A DNA stretch of 64,000 nucleotides from contig NZ_BSNI01000002.1 of the NCBI RefSeq assembly GCF_030159895.1, positions 123,930 to 187,929 of the forward strand. The letters run 5' to 3'. Of this stretch, positions 16,994 through 25,162 are shown piece by piece; position 1 is the first letter of the stretch; the number at the start of each line of letters is the position of its first letter. Under the pieces are notes generated by a model. It did not search any database. It was not told the DNA's origin and was given only the letters and a program-made list of their open reading frames with translations. The translations under genes were made by a program, and so were the position numbers. Source of the DNA: Maritalea porphyrae (GTDB lineage Bacteria; Pseudomonadota; Alphaproteobacteria; Rhizobiales; Devosiaceae).

Positions 16994-17006
16994 TTTCAAA
17001 TTGAAA
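16994..17006. promoter_or_regulatory. Candidate LysR operator between the LysR gene and the epimerase-like gene
   Basis: TTTCAA-A-TTGAAA, an interrupted 13-base palindrome fitting a T-N11-A LysR box, lies in the 102-base divergent spacer (16936-17037). By position it could control both genes. The assignment is inference from layout and symmetry. Confidence 0.55.
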
Positions 17007-17037
17007 TTCGCTAAAACTGCAGTTGAGATATTCAATT

Positions 17038-17943
17038 ATGAATAAGACAAATCTACCGTCCGAACCTGATTGGTTTCTGTGGCGCTCATTTTTGGCGGTA
17101 ATGGATGGAGGGTCTTTGTCAGCGGCCGCGCGCGCATTGGGTGCATCTCAGCCCACTATTGGCCGGCACATTGAAGAACTTGAGAGCTGCCTAAACGCTG
17201 TTCTTTTCGACCGCACAGGGCGCGGCCTGAACCCCACCTCGATCGCGCATCAATTGGTCGACCCGGTTCGCCACGCCAAAGCGGCACTAGCTGAGGCACA
17301 ACTGGCCGTCACCGGCGCAACTGAAGTGCTTGAAGGCACGGTGCGGATCACCGCATCGCAAATCATCTCGCACAATATCCTACCCGCAATCATGAAAAAA
17401 TCGCGCCAACAGTTCCCAATGATCGAGTTAGAAATCGTGCCCTCGGATGCGGTAGAAAATCTACTCCTACGCGAAGCTGACATTGCCATCCGGATGTTCC
17501 GCCCCGGCCAGCTTGATGTGGTGGGCAAAAAAATCGGCGAAGTGCCCCTTCGCGCTTGCGCGCACCAATCGTACCTTGATGAACATGGCACACCACAAAA
17601 ACCTGAAGACCTTTATGACCACGAGATTATTGGCCTTGATCGTCAAGACGATATTATCCGCGTGTCAAAGTCGCTTGGCTTTCCGCTCGAGCGGGACAAT
17701 TTCAAGCTGCGTACAGACAGCCAAACGCTAATTTGGGAAATGGTCAAACAAGGTCTTGGCGTTAGTTTTGCCCAATTCAACTTGATCGAAAAGACCCCAG
17801 GGATGGTGCATGTTGTGCCCGACCTTAAAATCCCCTCAATGGAAATGTGGCTGGTTGCGCACCGCGAGGTGCATAAGGCAAAACGCATCCGCGTCATTTA
17901 TGACCTGTTAGCTGCCGAACTAACCGCCTATACTCGCAACTAA
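17038..17943 (+). CDS. LysR-family transcriptional regulator
   Basis: 301 residues from ATG 17038; an in-frame TTG at 17023 is possible. The N-terminal winged helix reads FLAVMDGGSLSAAARALGASQPTIGRHIEELE, followed by a linker helix and a periplasmic-binding-protein-like effector domain. The pattern fits the LysR branch that regulates a single divergent oxidoreductase. Its probable target is the epimerase-like gene at 15958-16935. Confidence 0.92.
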   Translation: MNKTNLPSEPDWFLWRSFLAVMDGGSLSAAARALGASQPTIGRHIEELESCLNAVLFDRTGRGLNPTSIAHQLVDPVRHAKAALAEAQLAVTGATEVLEGTVRITASQIISHNILPAIMKKSRQQFPMIELEIVPSDAVENLLLREADIAIRMFRPGQLDVVGKKIGEVPLRACAHQSYLDEHGTPQKPEDLYDHEIIGLDRQDDIIRVSKSLGFPLERDNFKLRTDSQTLIWEMVKQGLGVSFAQFNLIEKTPGMVHVVPDLKIPSMEMWLVAHREVHKAKRIRVIYDLLAAELTAYTRN

Positions 17944-17969
17944 ACGTTGACTGAAAAAGATTCGAGCAC

Positions 17970-18161
17970 ATGCAACCGATCAGCATCCTTATTTTCGTCG
18001 CCTTGGGCGTGGTCGCCCTAATCCTCTTTGCCGGCTTGTTCAATATGTTCCGTGGCGGCAATCCAAACCTGTCGCAAAAACTGATGCGCGCACGTGTGAT
18101 TGCCCAGTTTGTGGCCTTGGTAATTTTGGTCATCGCCGCCGTTTTCTTTGCGCCACGCTAA
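17970..18161 (+). CDS. Small twin-transmembrane protein (HIG1-like)
   Basis: 63 residues with two hydrophobic segments (about 5-25 and 42-60) separated by a short loop NMFRGGNPNLSQKLMRARV. The loop with QKLMRARV and the two-helix layout match the HIG1/twin-transmembrane family that is nearly always found before the cobalamin adenosyltransferase gene in alphaproteobacteria. It ends nine bases before that gene, so they are an operon. Function unknown; mitochondrial HIG1 proteins associate with respiratory complexes. Confidence 0.82.
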   Translation: MQPISILIFVALGVVALILFAGLFNMFRGGNPNLSQKLMRARVIAQFVALVILVIAAVFFAPR

Positions 18162-18170
18162 GAGGGTCAA

Positions 18171-18749
18171 ATGGTCAAACTCAACAAAATCTACACCCGC
18201 ACGGGCGATGATGGCACCACAGGTTTGGTTTCCGGCCCCCGCCGCTCAAAAGCTGATATTCGGGTGGAAGCCTATGGCACGATCGACGAAGCCAATTCAA
18301 CCATTGGCCTAGTGCGCCTACATACAGGCAGCGACCATGACCTTGATGAAGTGTTGGCGCGCATCCAAAATGATCTGTTTGATGTGGGCTCAGACTTCGC
18401 GACGCCTGGTCCAGACGAAGGGTTGAGCTACGAGCCATTGCGCGCTGTGCAAAGCCAAGTGGATTGGCTTGAGACAACAATCGACCGCTATAACGAACGA
18501 CTTGAGCCGCTCAAAAGTTTCACCCTGCCCGGTGGCAGTGCCTTGTCCGCTCACCTTCATTTGGCCCGCACCGTGGTGCGACGTGCCGAACGCATTGGCG
18601 TTGCCTTGATGGATGCAGAGCCAGAAACCAACCCAATTGCGGTGAAATACCTCAATCGATTGTCTGATTTGCTGTTTGTTTTGTCTCGTGTCACAAATGA
18701 TGATGGCGCACGCGATGTCTTGTGGCAGCCCGGTCGGTTTAGAGAATAG
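18171..18749 (+). CDS. Cob(I)yrinic acid a,c-diamide adenosyltransferase, PduO/MMAB type
   Basis: 192 residues. The N-terminal ATP-binding motif YTRTGDDGTTGLV, the central LPGGSALSAHLHLART, RRAER and the late LNRLSDLLFVLSR are the conserved blocks of PduO-type ATP:cob(I)alamin adenosyltransferases. The enzyme makes adenosylcobalamin for enzymes such as methylmalonyl-CoA mutase. It follows the HIG1-like gene with GAGGGT as ribosome site. No cobalamin riboswitch is seen upstream. Confidence 0.93.
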   Translation: MVKLNKIYTRTGDDGTTGLVSGPRRSKADIRVEAYGTIDEANSTIGLVRLHTGSDHDLDEVLARIQNDLFDVGSDFATPGPDEGLSYEPLRAVQSQVDWLETTIDRYNERLEPLKSFTLPGGSALSAHLHLARTVVRRAERIGVALMDAEPETNPIAVKYLNRLSDLLFVLSRVTNDDGARDVLWQPGRFRE

Positions 18750-18753
18750 CGTC

Positions 18754-18831
18754 GCGACGGCGGTAAATAGATGATGGCGGGGGTGCCGGGGACGCGAATG
18801 CAAATTCGCGACGGCGGCAAATAGATAATGG
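18754..18831. repeat. Direct repeat pair around a GC-rich stem-loop (mosaic repeat, copy A)
   Basis: A 24-base unit (GCGACGGCGG-(T/C)-AAATAGAT-(G/A)-ATGG) occurs at 18754-18777 and again at 18808-18831 with two differences. Between them lie TGGCGGGGGTGCCGGGG (18775-18791) and a stem CGCGAAT/ATTCGCG with loop GCAA (18793-18810). The block 18775-18819 has a second copy at 39255-39299. The array fills the spacer between the adenosyltransferase and rhomboid genes. Confidence 0.8.
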
Positions 18832-18840
18832 GGTTAGTTT

Positions 18841-19521
18841 TTGTTTATTCCACTTTATGATCACAACCCCAAAATCTATGTGGAGCGCCCATGGGTCAAT
18901 CAAACCCTGATCGTGCTCAACCTTATTTTCTTCGCCATTCAATATGTGCTTCCCGCTGCCGGCGAAGAATTTGTGCTGATTACCATGGCTGTGGTGCCCG
19001 GCTGGCTTAGTGAGCCAATGATCGATCAAGTGCCTTTTTTGCCTGATCAAACCACATTGGTCACCTATGCCTTTTTACATGCGGATTGGATGCATGTGCT
19101 TTCAAACATGCTCTTCCTTTGGGTCTTTGGTGACAATATCGAAGATGCGATGGGGCACATCCGCTATTTGATTTTTTATCTTGCATGCGCGGCAGCTGGC
19201 GGTTTGGCCCATATGCTTGCCGACCCAGCGAGCACGGCACCGCTGGTTGGTGCATCAGGGGCTGTTGCTGGTGTCATCGGCGCCTATATTATTCTGTTCC
19301 CCAAAGTCAGGATCTATGTGCTGGCTAAAATTGTTGTTCCGTTGCCAATTCCCATTCCAGCGCTTTGGGTTTTAGGGCTTTGGATCGCCATGCAGATATT
19401 TTTCGTGCTGTTCCCAGATGGTGGCCCCACCGCTTGGTGGGCGCATATTGGCGGGGTTATTGCAGGCGCAACCCTGGTGTTCTTTATGAAACGCAGCGCC
19501 GTTGGATTATTTGGCCGCTAG
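18841..19521 (+). CDS. Rhomboid family intramembrane serine protease
   Basis: 226 residues from TTG 18841. It is polytopic, with six or more hydrophobic segments. The catalytic serine is in VGASGAVAG near residue 140 and the catalytic histidine in WWAHIGGVIAG near residue 200; the HADWMHVLSNMLFLWVFG block in TM2 is typical of bacterial rhomboids. It cleaves transmembrane substrates in the inner membrane. Its leader overlaps the mosaic repeat. The stop shares a four-base CTAG overlap with the convergent TetR gene. Confidence 0.92.
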   Translation: MFIPLYDHNPKIYVERPWVNQTLIVLNLIFFAIQYVLPAAGEEFVLITMAVVPGWLSEPMIDQVPFLPDQTTLVTYAFLHADWMHVLSNMLFLWVFGDNIEDAMGHIRYLIFYLACAAAGGLAHMLADPASTAPLVGASGAVAGVIGAYIILFPKVRIYVLAKIVVPLPIPIPALWVLGLWIAMQIFFVLFPDGGPTAWWAHIGGVIAGATLVFFMKRSAVGLFGR

Positions 19522-20084
19522 CTGAGCAGCGCCGTCACGCCCGACTTTGCCAAGCGTGCAAAATCCATGTCGCCAGATTGCGCCATCCACAACAGGTTTA
19601 TGCCTTCAAGCAGCGCAACAATTTCTTGCGCCTTGTTCGCCGCATCGCTTGGCAACATACCGTCATCAACCAACAACTGGGCAATTGCGCTTTGATATTC
19701 CTGGTAAAACTCCAAAACCTTTTGCCGCGCATCTGTGTCCCGCCCAGCCATAGCCAAAAATTCAAATCCAACGGTTTGAAAATGCGCACCCTGCTGCATG
19801 GCAGCGCTGACCAAATCGATCCAAAGACACAACCGATCCGTTGCACTATTGCCTTGCGGAATAAGCTTTAGCGCCTCCAAATTCGCAGCAAAGAATTGCT
19901 CCAGCAGGGCCAGTACCAGCGCATCTTTGTTCTTATAGTAGAGATAAATCGCGGCCTTAGATAAACCCGCCTCTTTCGCCACATCGTCCATACGCGCGCC
20001 CTGCACACCGTCGGCGGCAAAAACCTTCGCTGCAGCCGACAGGATTTGTGGGATACGTTCATGTGAGCGATCAGGACGAGGCAA
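19518..20084 (-). CDS. TetR-family transcriptional regulator
   Basis: 188 residues from TTG 20084, chosen because AAAGGA lies nine bases upstream and the TetR fold starts just after it; the open frame to 20234 would lie inside the upstream GNAT gene. The helix-turn-helix reads ILSAAAKVFAADGVQGARMDDVAKEAGLSKAAIYLYYKNKD across two helices. The start overlaps the GNAT stop by 14 bases, so it is the last gene of a three-gene operon and very probably an autorepressor acting on the palindrome at 21420-21439. Confidence 0.88.
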   Translation of the reverse strand: MPRPDRSHERIPQILSAAAKVFAADGVQGARMDDVAKEAGLSKAAIYLYYKNKDALVLALLEQFFAANLEALKLIPQGNSATDRLCLWIDLVSAAMQQGAHFQTVGFEFLAMAGRDTDARQKVLEFYQEYQSAIAQLLVDDGMLPSDAANKAQEIVALLEGINLLWMAQSGDMDFARLAKSGVTALLS

Positions 20085-20700
20085 TACAGTCTTTCCTTTG
20101 TGGCGGGCGAACCATTTGAACAAACTTCGCGCCCAAACTAAATGACCTGGACCGTTCGCGATAGCCAAGCTTTGTAAAAATCGACAAGTTTTCTTGTCGC
20201 GATGTTTCAAGCCATATAGACGCCCCTTCGCCAATCATTTGATGATAAGCGACGAACAGATCGCGCCCTATCCCGCGCCCTCGTTTGGTCGCGTCTACGG
20301 CAACAAATTCAACAATATGCGCTGATGCTGAATTGAACTGCTTTTGCCGCTCCTGATCATGCTGCGCGGTGCGCACCACAGCGCCTAAGCCGCAAAGCCA
20401 TCCAACCGTCAATGACCATTTCAATTGCGCAAACCCCGAGACCTTCAGCGCGCTATGACCGCTGAGCAACACGCCAACCAGCTGATCACCATCATAGGCA
20501 GCGAGCATCGTTTGCCCTTGGGCTTCCCACAAATTCAGTGTGGCGACGAACCAACTTTGCATTGCGTTTTTCAATTGATCCGGTGTTTGCTTGGGGAACA
20601 AAACCACCATGCCTTGATCATCGAGAAAACTGCTTGCCAACAGCTGTGCGGCAGCCTCAATTTTTGCTGCCGCTAGCGGTTCCACCCTAATCTCAGCCAT
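20071..20700 (-). CDS. GNAT-family N-acetyltransferase
   Basis: 209 residues. The acetyl-CoA loop is in EFVAVDATKRGRGIGRDLF (Q/R-x-x-G-x-G/A pattern), followed by IWLETSRQENLSIFTKLGYRE, the usual end of the fold. The substrate is not known. It shares one base with the upstream membrane-protein gene (TAATG) and overlaps the TetR gene downstream, so the three genes are translationally coupled. Confidence 0.88.
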   Translation of the reverse strand: MAEIRVEPLAAAKIEAAAQLLASSFLDDQGMVVLFPKQTPDQLKNAMQSWFVATLNLWEAQGQTMLAAYDGDQLVGVLLSGHSALKVSGFAQLKWSLTVGWLCGLGAVVRTAQHDQERQKQFNSASAHIVEFVAVDATKRGRGIGRDLFVAYHQMIGEGASIWLETSRQENLSIFTKLGYRERSRSFSLGAKFVQMVRPPQRKDCIASS

Positions 20701-21404
20701 TATCGATCACCGGGCTGAAATGGCGCTTCTTTCAGCGCATGGCCAAGAATGAGTTTAAGCATCAAGGCGGGTATGAACCAATTCAATCCGGCGATATCAA
20801 ATGGCGGTAATTGCCCAGCCATTATGACAACCATAGCCAAGCCGACTGCCATTGGTCGCTGCAGATAGAGGGGCGAGAACAAGACCAGCACGGTCGACAA
20901 CATCAGCATACCGCCAAGCGCCAACGCGTAAGATATTGGCGCATCCGCAAACAGAAATGCCATCAATCCGATATGCACCAAATGGGCGGCAACAAATCCA
21001 AAGTGCTGCAAGCGCCCATGACCGGGGCGATGATACCAGCGTTTCGCGGCCGAGGTGGAATTGGTGACAATGCCGCCACCAATATCGAACGCTAAAACAG
21101 CAACAAATAGCCATTGCCAAATACTCGCCGTTTGCCCTTGCGCCAACCAGAACAGGGCCACACCGCCAATTGCGATGGCACCACCCAAAATCAGTTGCAG
21201 CACCTCTTCTGCATCTGTCGCCCCGGGACCAACAAAACGATCCCATCCACCCAACGCACCTGTTCGCGGTTTGGGCGGGTTCCAGCTTATTTGCACTGAA
21301 TTGTTTGACTTATCTGCCGCAGATGAATGGTCGTGCACGGACGATCCATCACCTTCCACGCCACGCTTTTCGTTGTGTTTCGCACTTTGATTTGTTTGGG
21401 TCAT
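20700..21404 (-). CDS. Predicted membrane protein, no family recognised
   Basis: 234 residues. The first ~65 residues are hydrophilic and Ser/Asn/His rich; the rest has about six hydrophobic segments. Motifs include RPGHGRLQHFGFVAAHLVHIGL, with a cluster of histidines in the middle helices that could bind a metal or haem. I do not recognise the family. It is the first gene of the TetR-controlled operon, so a transport or resistance role with the GNAT enzyme is possible, but this is inference. Confidence 0.7.
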   Translation of the reverse strand: MTQTNQSAKHNEKRGVEGDGSSVHDHSSAADKSNNSVQISWNPPKPRTGALGGWDRFVGPGATDAEEVLQLILGGAIAIGGVALFWLAQGQTASIWQWLFVAVLAFDIGGGIVTNSTSAAKRWYHRPGHGRLQHFGFVAAHLVHIGLMAFLFADAPISYALALGGMLMLSTVLVLFSPLYLQRPMAVGLAMVVIMAGQLPPFDIAGLNWFIPALMLKLILGHALKEAPFQPGDR

Positions 21405-21419
21405 GGTTCCTCATAATAA

Positions 21420-21439
21420 ATAACTTACTAGTAAGTTAT
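21420..21439. promoter_or_regulatory. 20-bp perfect palindrome, probable TetR operator
   Basis: ATAACTTACTAGTAAGTTAT reads the same on both strands. It lies 16 bases upstream of the start of the membrane-protein-GNAT-TetR operon. Its length and symmetry fit a TetR dimer site, and the operon's own last gene is a TetR regulator, so autoregulation is the simplest reading. Confidence 0.8.
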
Positions 21440-21644
21440 ATATGTAGCAATATCTCTATCTGCAAGGAAAAAGAGCGAGAAAGTGATCGGAAAACAATTC
21501 GAGCAAGGGTTAATGGCCGCAAAAAACCAAACATCAGGCAAAGCAAAATTCTCAACTCGAACAATTTGATTTAATCTGTTTACCCGCCATTAACGCTAAA
21601 TCGGCGACACTGTGCGCGACTGAAAAGCTAGAAAGGCGCTTCAG

Positions 21645-21836
21645 ATGGATATGTCATTGGTCAATCAAGCTGTTGGAATGCAGGCCGCACAACGCCAGCA
21701 ATCTGCCGAATTGTTGATGATGAAATCCGCCCACGACATGCAGCAACAAGCGGTCAATATGCTTGAAAAAGGGCTGCAGAACGCCAAAGCAATGCCTGCA
21801 CCGGGCACTGGCACCGTGGTCGATAAGTCAGCCTAA
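21645..21836 (+). CDS. YjfB-like small protein (putative motility protein family)
   Basis: 63 residues with the pattern MDMSLVNQAV, then Q-rich helix QAAQRQQSAELLMMKSAHDMQQQAVNML split by a short turn, ending in LEKGL and a Pro/Gly tail. This matches the small YjfB family often annotated as 'putative motility protein'. Molecular role unknown. Three chemoreceptors are encoded elsewhere in the window, which is at least consistent with a motile cell. Confidence 0.72.
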   Translation: MDMSLVNQAVGMQAAQRQQSAELLMMKSAHDMQQQAVNMLEKGLQNAKAMPAPGTGTVVDKSA

Positions 21837-21926
21837 GCACCCCTTCAATACCCAATTGCATTGCGCCTTGCGCCATAGTTGCGCTTAAGCCAACCCATCC
21901 GCGCACTCTTAATCCAAGTCACTTCC

Positions 21927-22394
21927 ATGTCCGCAACACCTGCCACCAAACTGCTCGACAAGCTGCGTATTGATTATCGCCTGCACGAATATGCCTATGA
22001 TCCAACCGCGCAAAATATTGGCATGCAGGCCGCTGATGCGCTTGGCGTTGACCCTGCGCGCCTGTTCAAATGCCTTATGTTTGGCACCAGTGCGCAAACA
22101 GGCGCGGCATTAATTCCGACCAACAAAGAAATGAACCTCAAACTGGCGGCCAAAGCACTCAACGAGAAAAAGATCAGCCTGCTCGACAAGTCAAAAGCCG
22201 AAAAACTATCCGGCTACGTCATCGGCGGCATCAGCCCCTTGGGTCAGCGCTCCCGCTGCCAAGTTCTGCTTGATCAAACTGCCCTGCTGCACGAAACGAT
22301 TCTGTTCAACGGCGGCAAACGTGGACTGCAAATCGAAATTGCACCTCAAGACTTCACGCGCGCGGCAAACGCGAAAACCCTCGAGCTAACCTAG
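21927..22394 (+). CDS. ybaK: Cys-tRNA(Pro)/Cys-tRNA(Cys) deacylase YbaK
   Basis: 155 residues from ATG 21927; a longer in-frame start at 21879 lacks conservation. The YbaK/EbsC blocks are present: ATKLLDKL near the start, DALGVDPARLFKCLMFG, a conserved Lys in the KEMNLKLAAKAL segment, and GYVIGGISPLGQ. It hydrolyses mischarged Cys-tRNA(Pro) in trans as an editing factor. Confidence 0.92.
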   Translation: MSATPATKLLDKLRIDYRLHEYAYDPTAQNIGMQAADALGVDPARLFKCLMFGTSAQTGAALIPTNKEMNLKLAAKALNEKKISLLDKSKAEKLSGYVIGGISPLGQRSRCQVLLDQTALLHETILFNGGKRGLQIEIAPQDFTRAANAKTLELT

Positions 22395-22472
22395 CGACAA
22401 ATCCGCTTTTCAAATCACGCGCTATAGCCTAAAACAGACAACAATACCAATTCCAGTCCTTTAGGCGCTTCC

Positions 22473-23060
22473 ATGTCAAAATCCGCAAAACATCAAATGC
22501 TCGCTGGCGAACCATTTCTGGCAGGCGATCCTGATCTGATCGCACATGCCGGGCGCACCCGCGCAGCTGTGAACAAGTTCAACAATGCAGACTATGACGA
22601 CCCAAATCGCATGGAGATATTGCGTGCAATTCTTGGCAAAGCGCCAAACGAGTTTTGGGTGGAAAGCCCCTTTTATGTGGAATATGGGGAAATGGTTGAG
22701 ATCGGCGAGCGCACATTTATCAATCGCAACTGCTCAATAATGGACAATCACTTTGTGCGCATCGGCTCTGAAACCCTGATCGCGCCGAATGTTCAAATCC
22801 TAACCGCAGGGCACCCGATTCATGCGCACGAGCGATGCGTTTACCCCTACCCGGACGAGCCAGAACGGATGAACTTTGTCAACAAAGCAGCACCTGTCAC
22901 CATCGGCGATCAATGCTGGATTGGTGCCGGTGCGATCATTGTGCCCGGCGTGACCATTGGCGACCGCACAACAATCGGCGCAGGCGCTGTCGTCACCAAA
23001 GATATTCCATCAGATTGCGTAGCTGTTGGCTCCCCAGCGCGGGTGATAAAAGAGCTTTAG
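22473..23060 (+). CDS. Sugar O-acetyltransferase (maltose/galactoside acetyltransferase family)
   Basis: 195 residues. N-terminal Maa/LacA domain (MLAGEPFLAGDPDL), then left-handed beta-helix hexapeptide repeats (IGERTFINRNCSIMD, IGDQCWIGAGAIIVPGV, IGDRTTIGAGAVVTKDIP). The catalytic His is in TAGHPIHAHER. It transfers acetyl from acetyl-CoA to a sugar 6-hydroxyl. Its stop overlaps the tlpA stop by four bases in convergent orientation. Confidence 0.92.
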   Translation: MSKSAKHQMLAGEPFLAGDPDLIAHAGRTRAAVNKFNNADYDDPNRMEILRAILGKAPNEFWVESPFYVEYGEMVEIGERTFINRNCSIMDNHFVRIGSETLIAPNVQILTAGHPIHAHERCVYPYPDEPERMNFVNKAAPVTIGDQCWIGAGAIIVPGVTIGDRTTIGAGAVVTKDIPSDCVAVGSPARVIKEL

Positions 23061-23740
23061 CTATTCACCAGCGCCAACGCCGCTTCGATTAATGCGTGCG
23101 CATCTTCGCTGTTCCATTCAGCGGGGCCAGCCAACACGCCCCATTCATGCCCGTCGGGCCCAATCAGCAATGTAGCGGGCAGGCCAAGCGCGGTGCCCCG
23201 CGTTTTCAGAACTTCGAATGCTTCAAATGTTGGATCAGCGTGCAGCGGCAAGTTTTTCAACCCCACCTCTTCCATAAAGGCTTTTGCCTTATCCAAACCA
23301 TCTTCGCCCACATCCAAATTGATGGTGGCGACTTGAAAACCTTGATCTTGATATTTGGCGTGCAAAGCATCAAGAGCTGGCATTTCTGCCCGGCATGGGC
23401 CGCACCAAGTGGCCCAAAAGTTCACCAATGTTACTTTGCCGTTGAAATGGTCAAAGCCAACGCTTTCGCCAGTGTCAGCAACGAACTTGATCTCGGGATA
23501 TCCCTCGCCTTTTGCCGTGGCGCGAAAGGCCGCCAGTTCGCCTGCTGCGGCCTCATCCAACGCCGTAGCAATTGCCGGACTCGGCGTGAATCCACCAGTG
23601 CCAGCCGAACCATTTTGTCCGCCGCCGCCATTGCTAACCCAAACCGCGGTCGCTATAGCTACCACAACACCAACAATGACGCCCATGTTCCACTTGTTTG
23701 GAGCTTTTTTTTCGGCTTCGTTGTGCGGATCCTGGGACAT
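23057..23740 (-). CDS. tlpA: TlpA-family thiol:disulfide reductase
   Basis: 227 residues. One N-terminal transmembrane anchor (about residues 18-35) followed by a Gly-rich linker, then a thioredoxin fold with active site WCGPC in the segment [17 protein letters not shown]. The cis-Pro region is LGLPATLLI. Membrane-anchored periplasmic reductase, in Bradyrhizobium needed for cytochrome aa3 copper-site maturation. Divergent from argH, with 26 bases between start codons; this tlpA-argH arrangement is conserved in Rhizobiales as far as I recall. Confidence 0.93.
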   Translation of the reverse strand: MSQDPHNEAEKKAPNKWNMGVIVGVVVAIATAVWVSNGGGGQNGSAGTGGFTPSPAIATALDEAAAGELAAFRATAKGEGYPEIKFVADTGESVGFDHFNGKVTLVNFWATWCGPCRAEMPALDALHAKYQDQGFQVATINLDVGEDGLDKAKAFMEEVGLKNLPLHADPTFEAFEVLKTRGTALGLPATLLIGPDGHEWGVLAGPAEWNSEDAHALIEAALALVNS

Positions 23741-23766
23741 TATTTCTCCTTCAAAGAGAGGTCAGT

Positions 23767-25161
23767 ATGAGCAATCAAATGTGGGGCGGCCGGTTCGCTT
23801 CTGGGCCAGACGCCATCATGGAGGAAATAAACGCCTCCATCGATTTCGACAAGCGCTTCTATAAACAAGATATAGAAGGCTCAAAAGCCCATGCCACCAT
23901 GCTTGAGGCCGCTGGCATTCTCACTAAAGAAGATAAGGACGCGATCATCAAAGGTCTAGATCAAGTGCGATCAGAAATTGATGCCGGATCGTTCACTTTT
24001 TCGCGCGCGCTTGAAGACATTCATATGAATGTGGAAGCGCGGCTCAAAGACCTTATCGGCGAACCTGCAGGGCGACTGCACACGGGCCGCTCGCGCAACG
24101 ACCAAGTCGCGACCGATTTCAAACTCTATGTCCGCGACACCATCGACATGTTCATAGGGCAAATCAAAACGCTGCAGCTTGAAATGGTGAAGCGTGCTGA
24201 AGAAGAAGCAGACACCGTAATGCCTGGCTTTACGCACTTGCAAAGCGCCCAACCTGTCACCTTTGGTCACCATATGTTGGCTTACGTTGAAATGCTTGGC
24301 CGCGATGTATCCCGCTTTTATGGCGCACGCAAACGCCTTAATGAATGCCCTCTGGGATCGGCTGCATTGGCTGGCACCTCATTCCCAATCGACAGGGAAA
24401 TGACAGCAGGGGCTCTTGGCTTTGAACGCCCAACGGCAAACTCGCTAGACGCTGTGGCGGACCGTGATTTTGTGCTTGAAGCTTTAAGCTGCGCGTCAAT
24501 TTGCGCCATGCACCTGTCCCGCCTATCTGAAGAATTGGTAATTTGGTCCACCGCGCAATTCCGCTTTGTGACCCTATCAGACAAGTTCTCAACCGGCTCG
24601 TCTATCATGCCGCAAAAGCGCAACCCGGACGCCGCTGAATTGATCCGCGCCAAAATTGGTCGCATCATGGGCGCGCTAACATCGTTGATGATCGTGATGA
24701 AGGGCTTGCCGCTTGCCTATTCAAAAGACATGCAAGAAGACAAAGAAGTTGCCTTTGACGCCTTCGATAGCCTTGGTCTAGCGCTTGCTGCGATGACAGG
24801 CATGATCAACGACCTCAAGGTGAACCGCGAAGCCATGCGCGATGCGGCTGGTTCTGGTTTTTCAACCGCTACTGATTTGGCCGACTGGTTGGTGCGCGAA
24901 GCAAACGTTCCATTCCGCGACGCTCACCACATCACCGGCGCCGCTGTTGCAAAGGCTGAAGAAAAAGGCTGCGACCTTGACGGTTTGACCATCGAAGACC
25001 TCAAGGAAGTTGATGAACGCATCGACAGCCGCGTCTTTAAGGTCCTCAGCGTTGAAAACTCGGTGAAGTCCCGCACCTCTTATGGCGGCACGTCGCCAAA
25101 AAACGTACGCGAACAAGCCGCGCGTTGGAAAGAGCAACTAGCGTCAAGCGAAGAAGAATAA
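23767..25161 (+). CDS. argH: Argininosuccinate lyase
   Basis: 464 residues from ATG 23767 ([10 protein letters not shown] is the usual start; AAAGAGAG upstream); an upstream in-frame start at 23698 overlaps tlpA. The family signature [12 protein letters not shown] is present, as are [13 protein letters not shown] and [10 protein letters not shown]. It makes arginine and fumarate from argininosuccinate. One base separates its stop from the lysA start, so the two form an operon. Confidence 0.97.
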   Translation: MSNQMWGGRFASGPDAIMEEINASIDFDKRFYKQDIEGSKAHATMLEAAGILTKEDKDAIIKGLDQVRSEIDAGSFTFSRALEDIHMNVEARLKDLIGEPAGRLHTGRSRNDQVATDFKLYVRDTIDMFIGQIKTLQLEMVKRAEEEADTVMPGFTHLQSAQPVTFGHHMLAYVEMLGRDVSRFYGARKRLNECPLGSAALAGTSFPIDREMTAGALGFERPTANSLDAVADRDFVLEALSCASICAMHLSRLSEELVIWSTAQFRFVTLSDKFSTGSSIMPQKRNPDAAELIRAKIGRIMGALTSLMIVMKGLPLAYSKDMQEDKEVAFDAFDSLGLALAAMTGMINDLKVNREAMRDAAGSGFSTATDLADWLVREANVPFRDAHHITGAAVAKAEEKGCDLDGLTIEDLKEVDERIDSRVFKVLSVENSVKSRTSYGGTSPKNVREQAARWKEQLASSEEE

Positions 25162-25162
25162 G

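Noticed and set aside
17950..18200. Cobalamin riboswitch before the adenosyltransferase gene
   Set aside because: The spacer is only nine bases and the region upstream of the HIG1-like gene has no B12-box-like sequence.
23096..23770. 224-codon plus-strand open frame
   Set aside because: Antisense to tlpA, which has a clear thioredoxin fold and active site.
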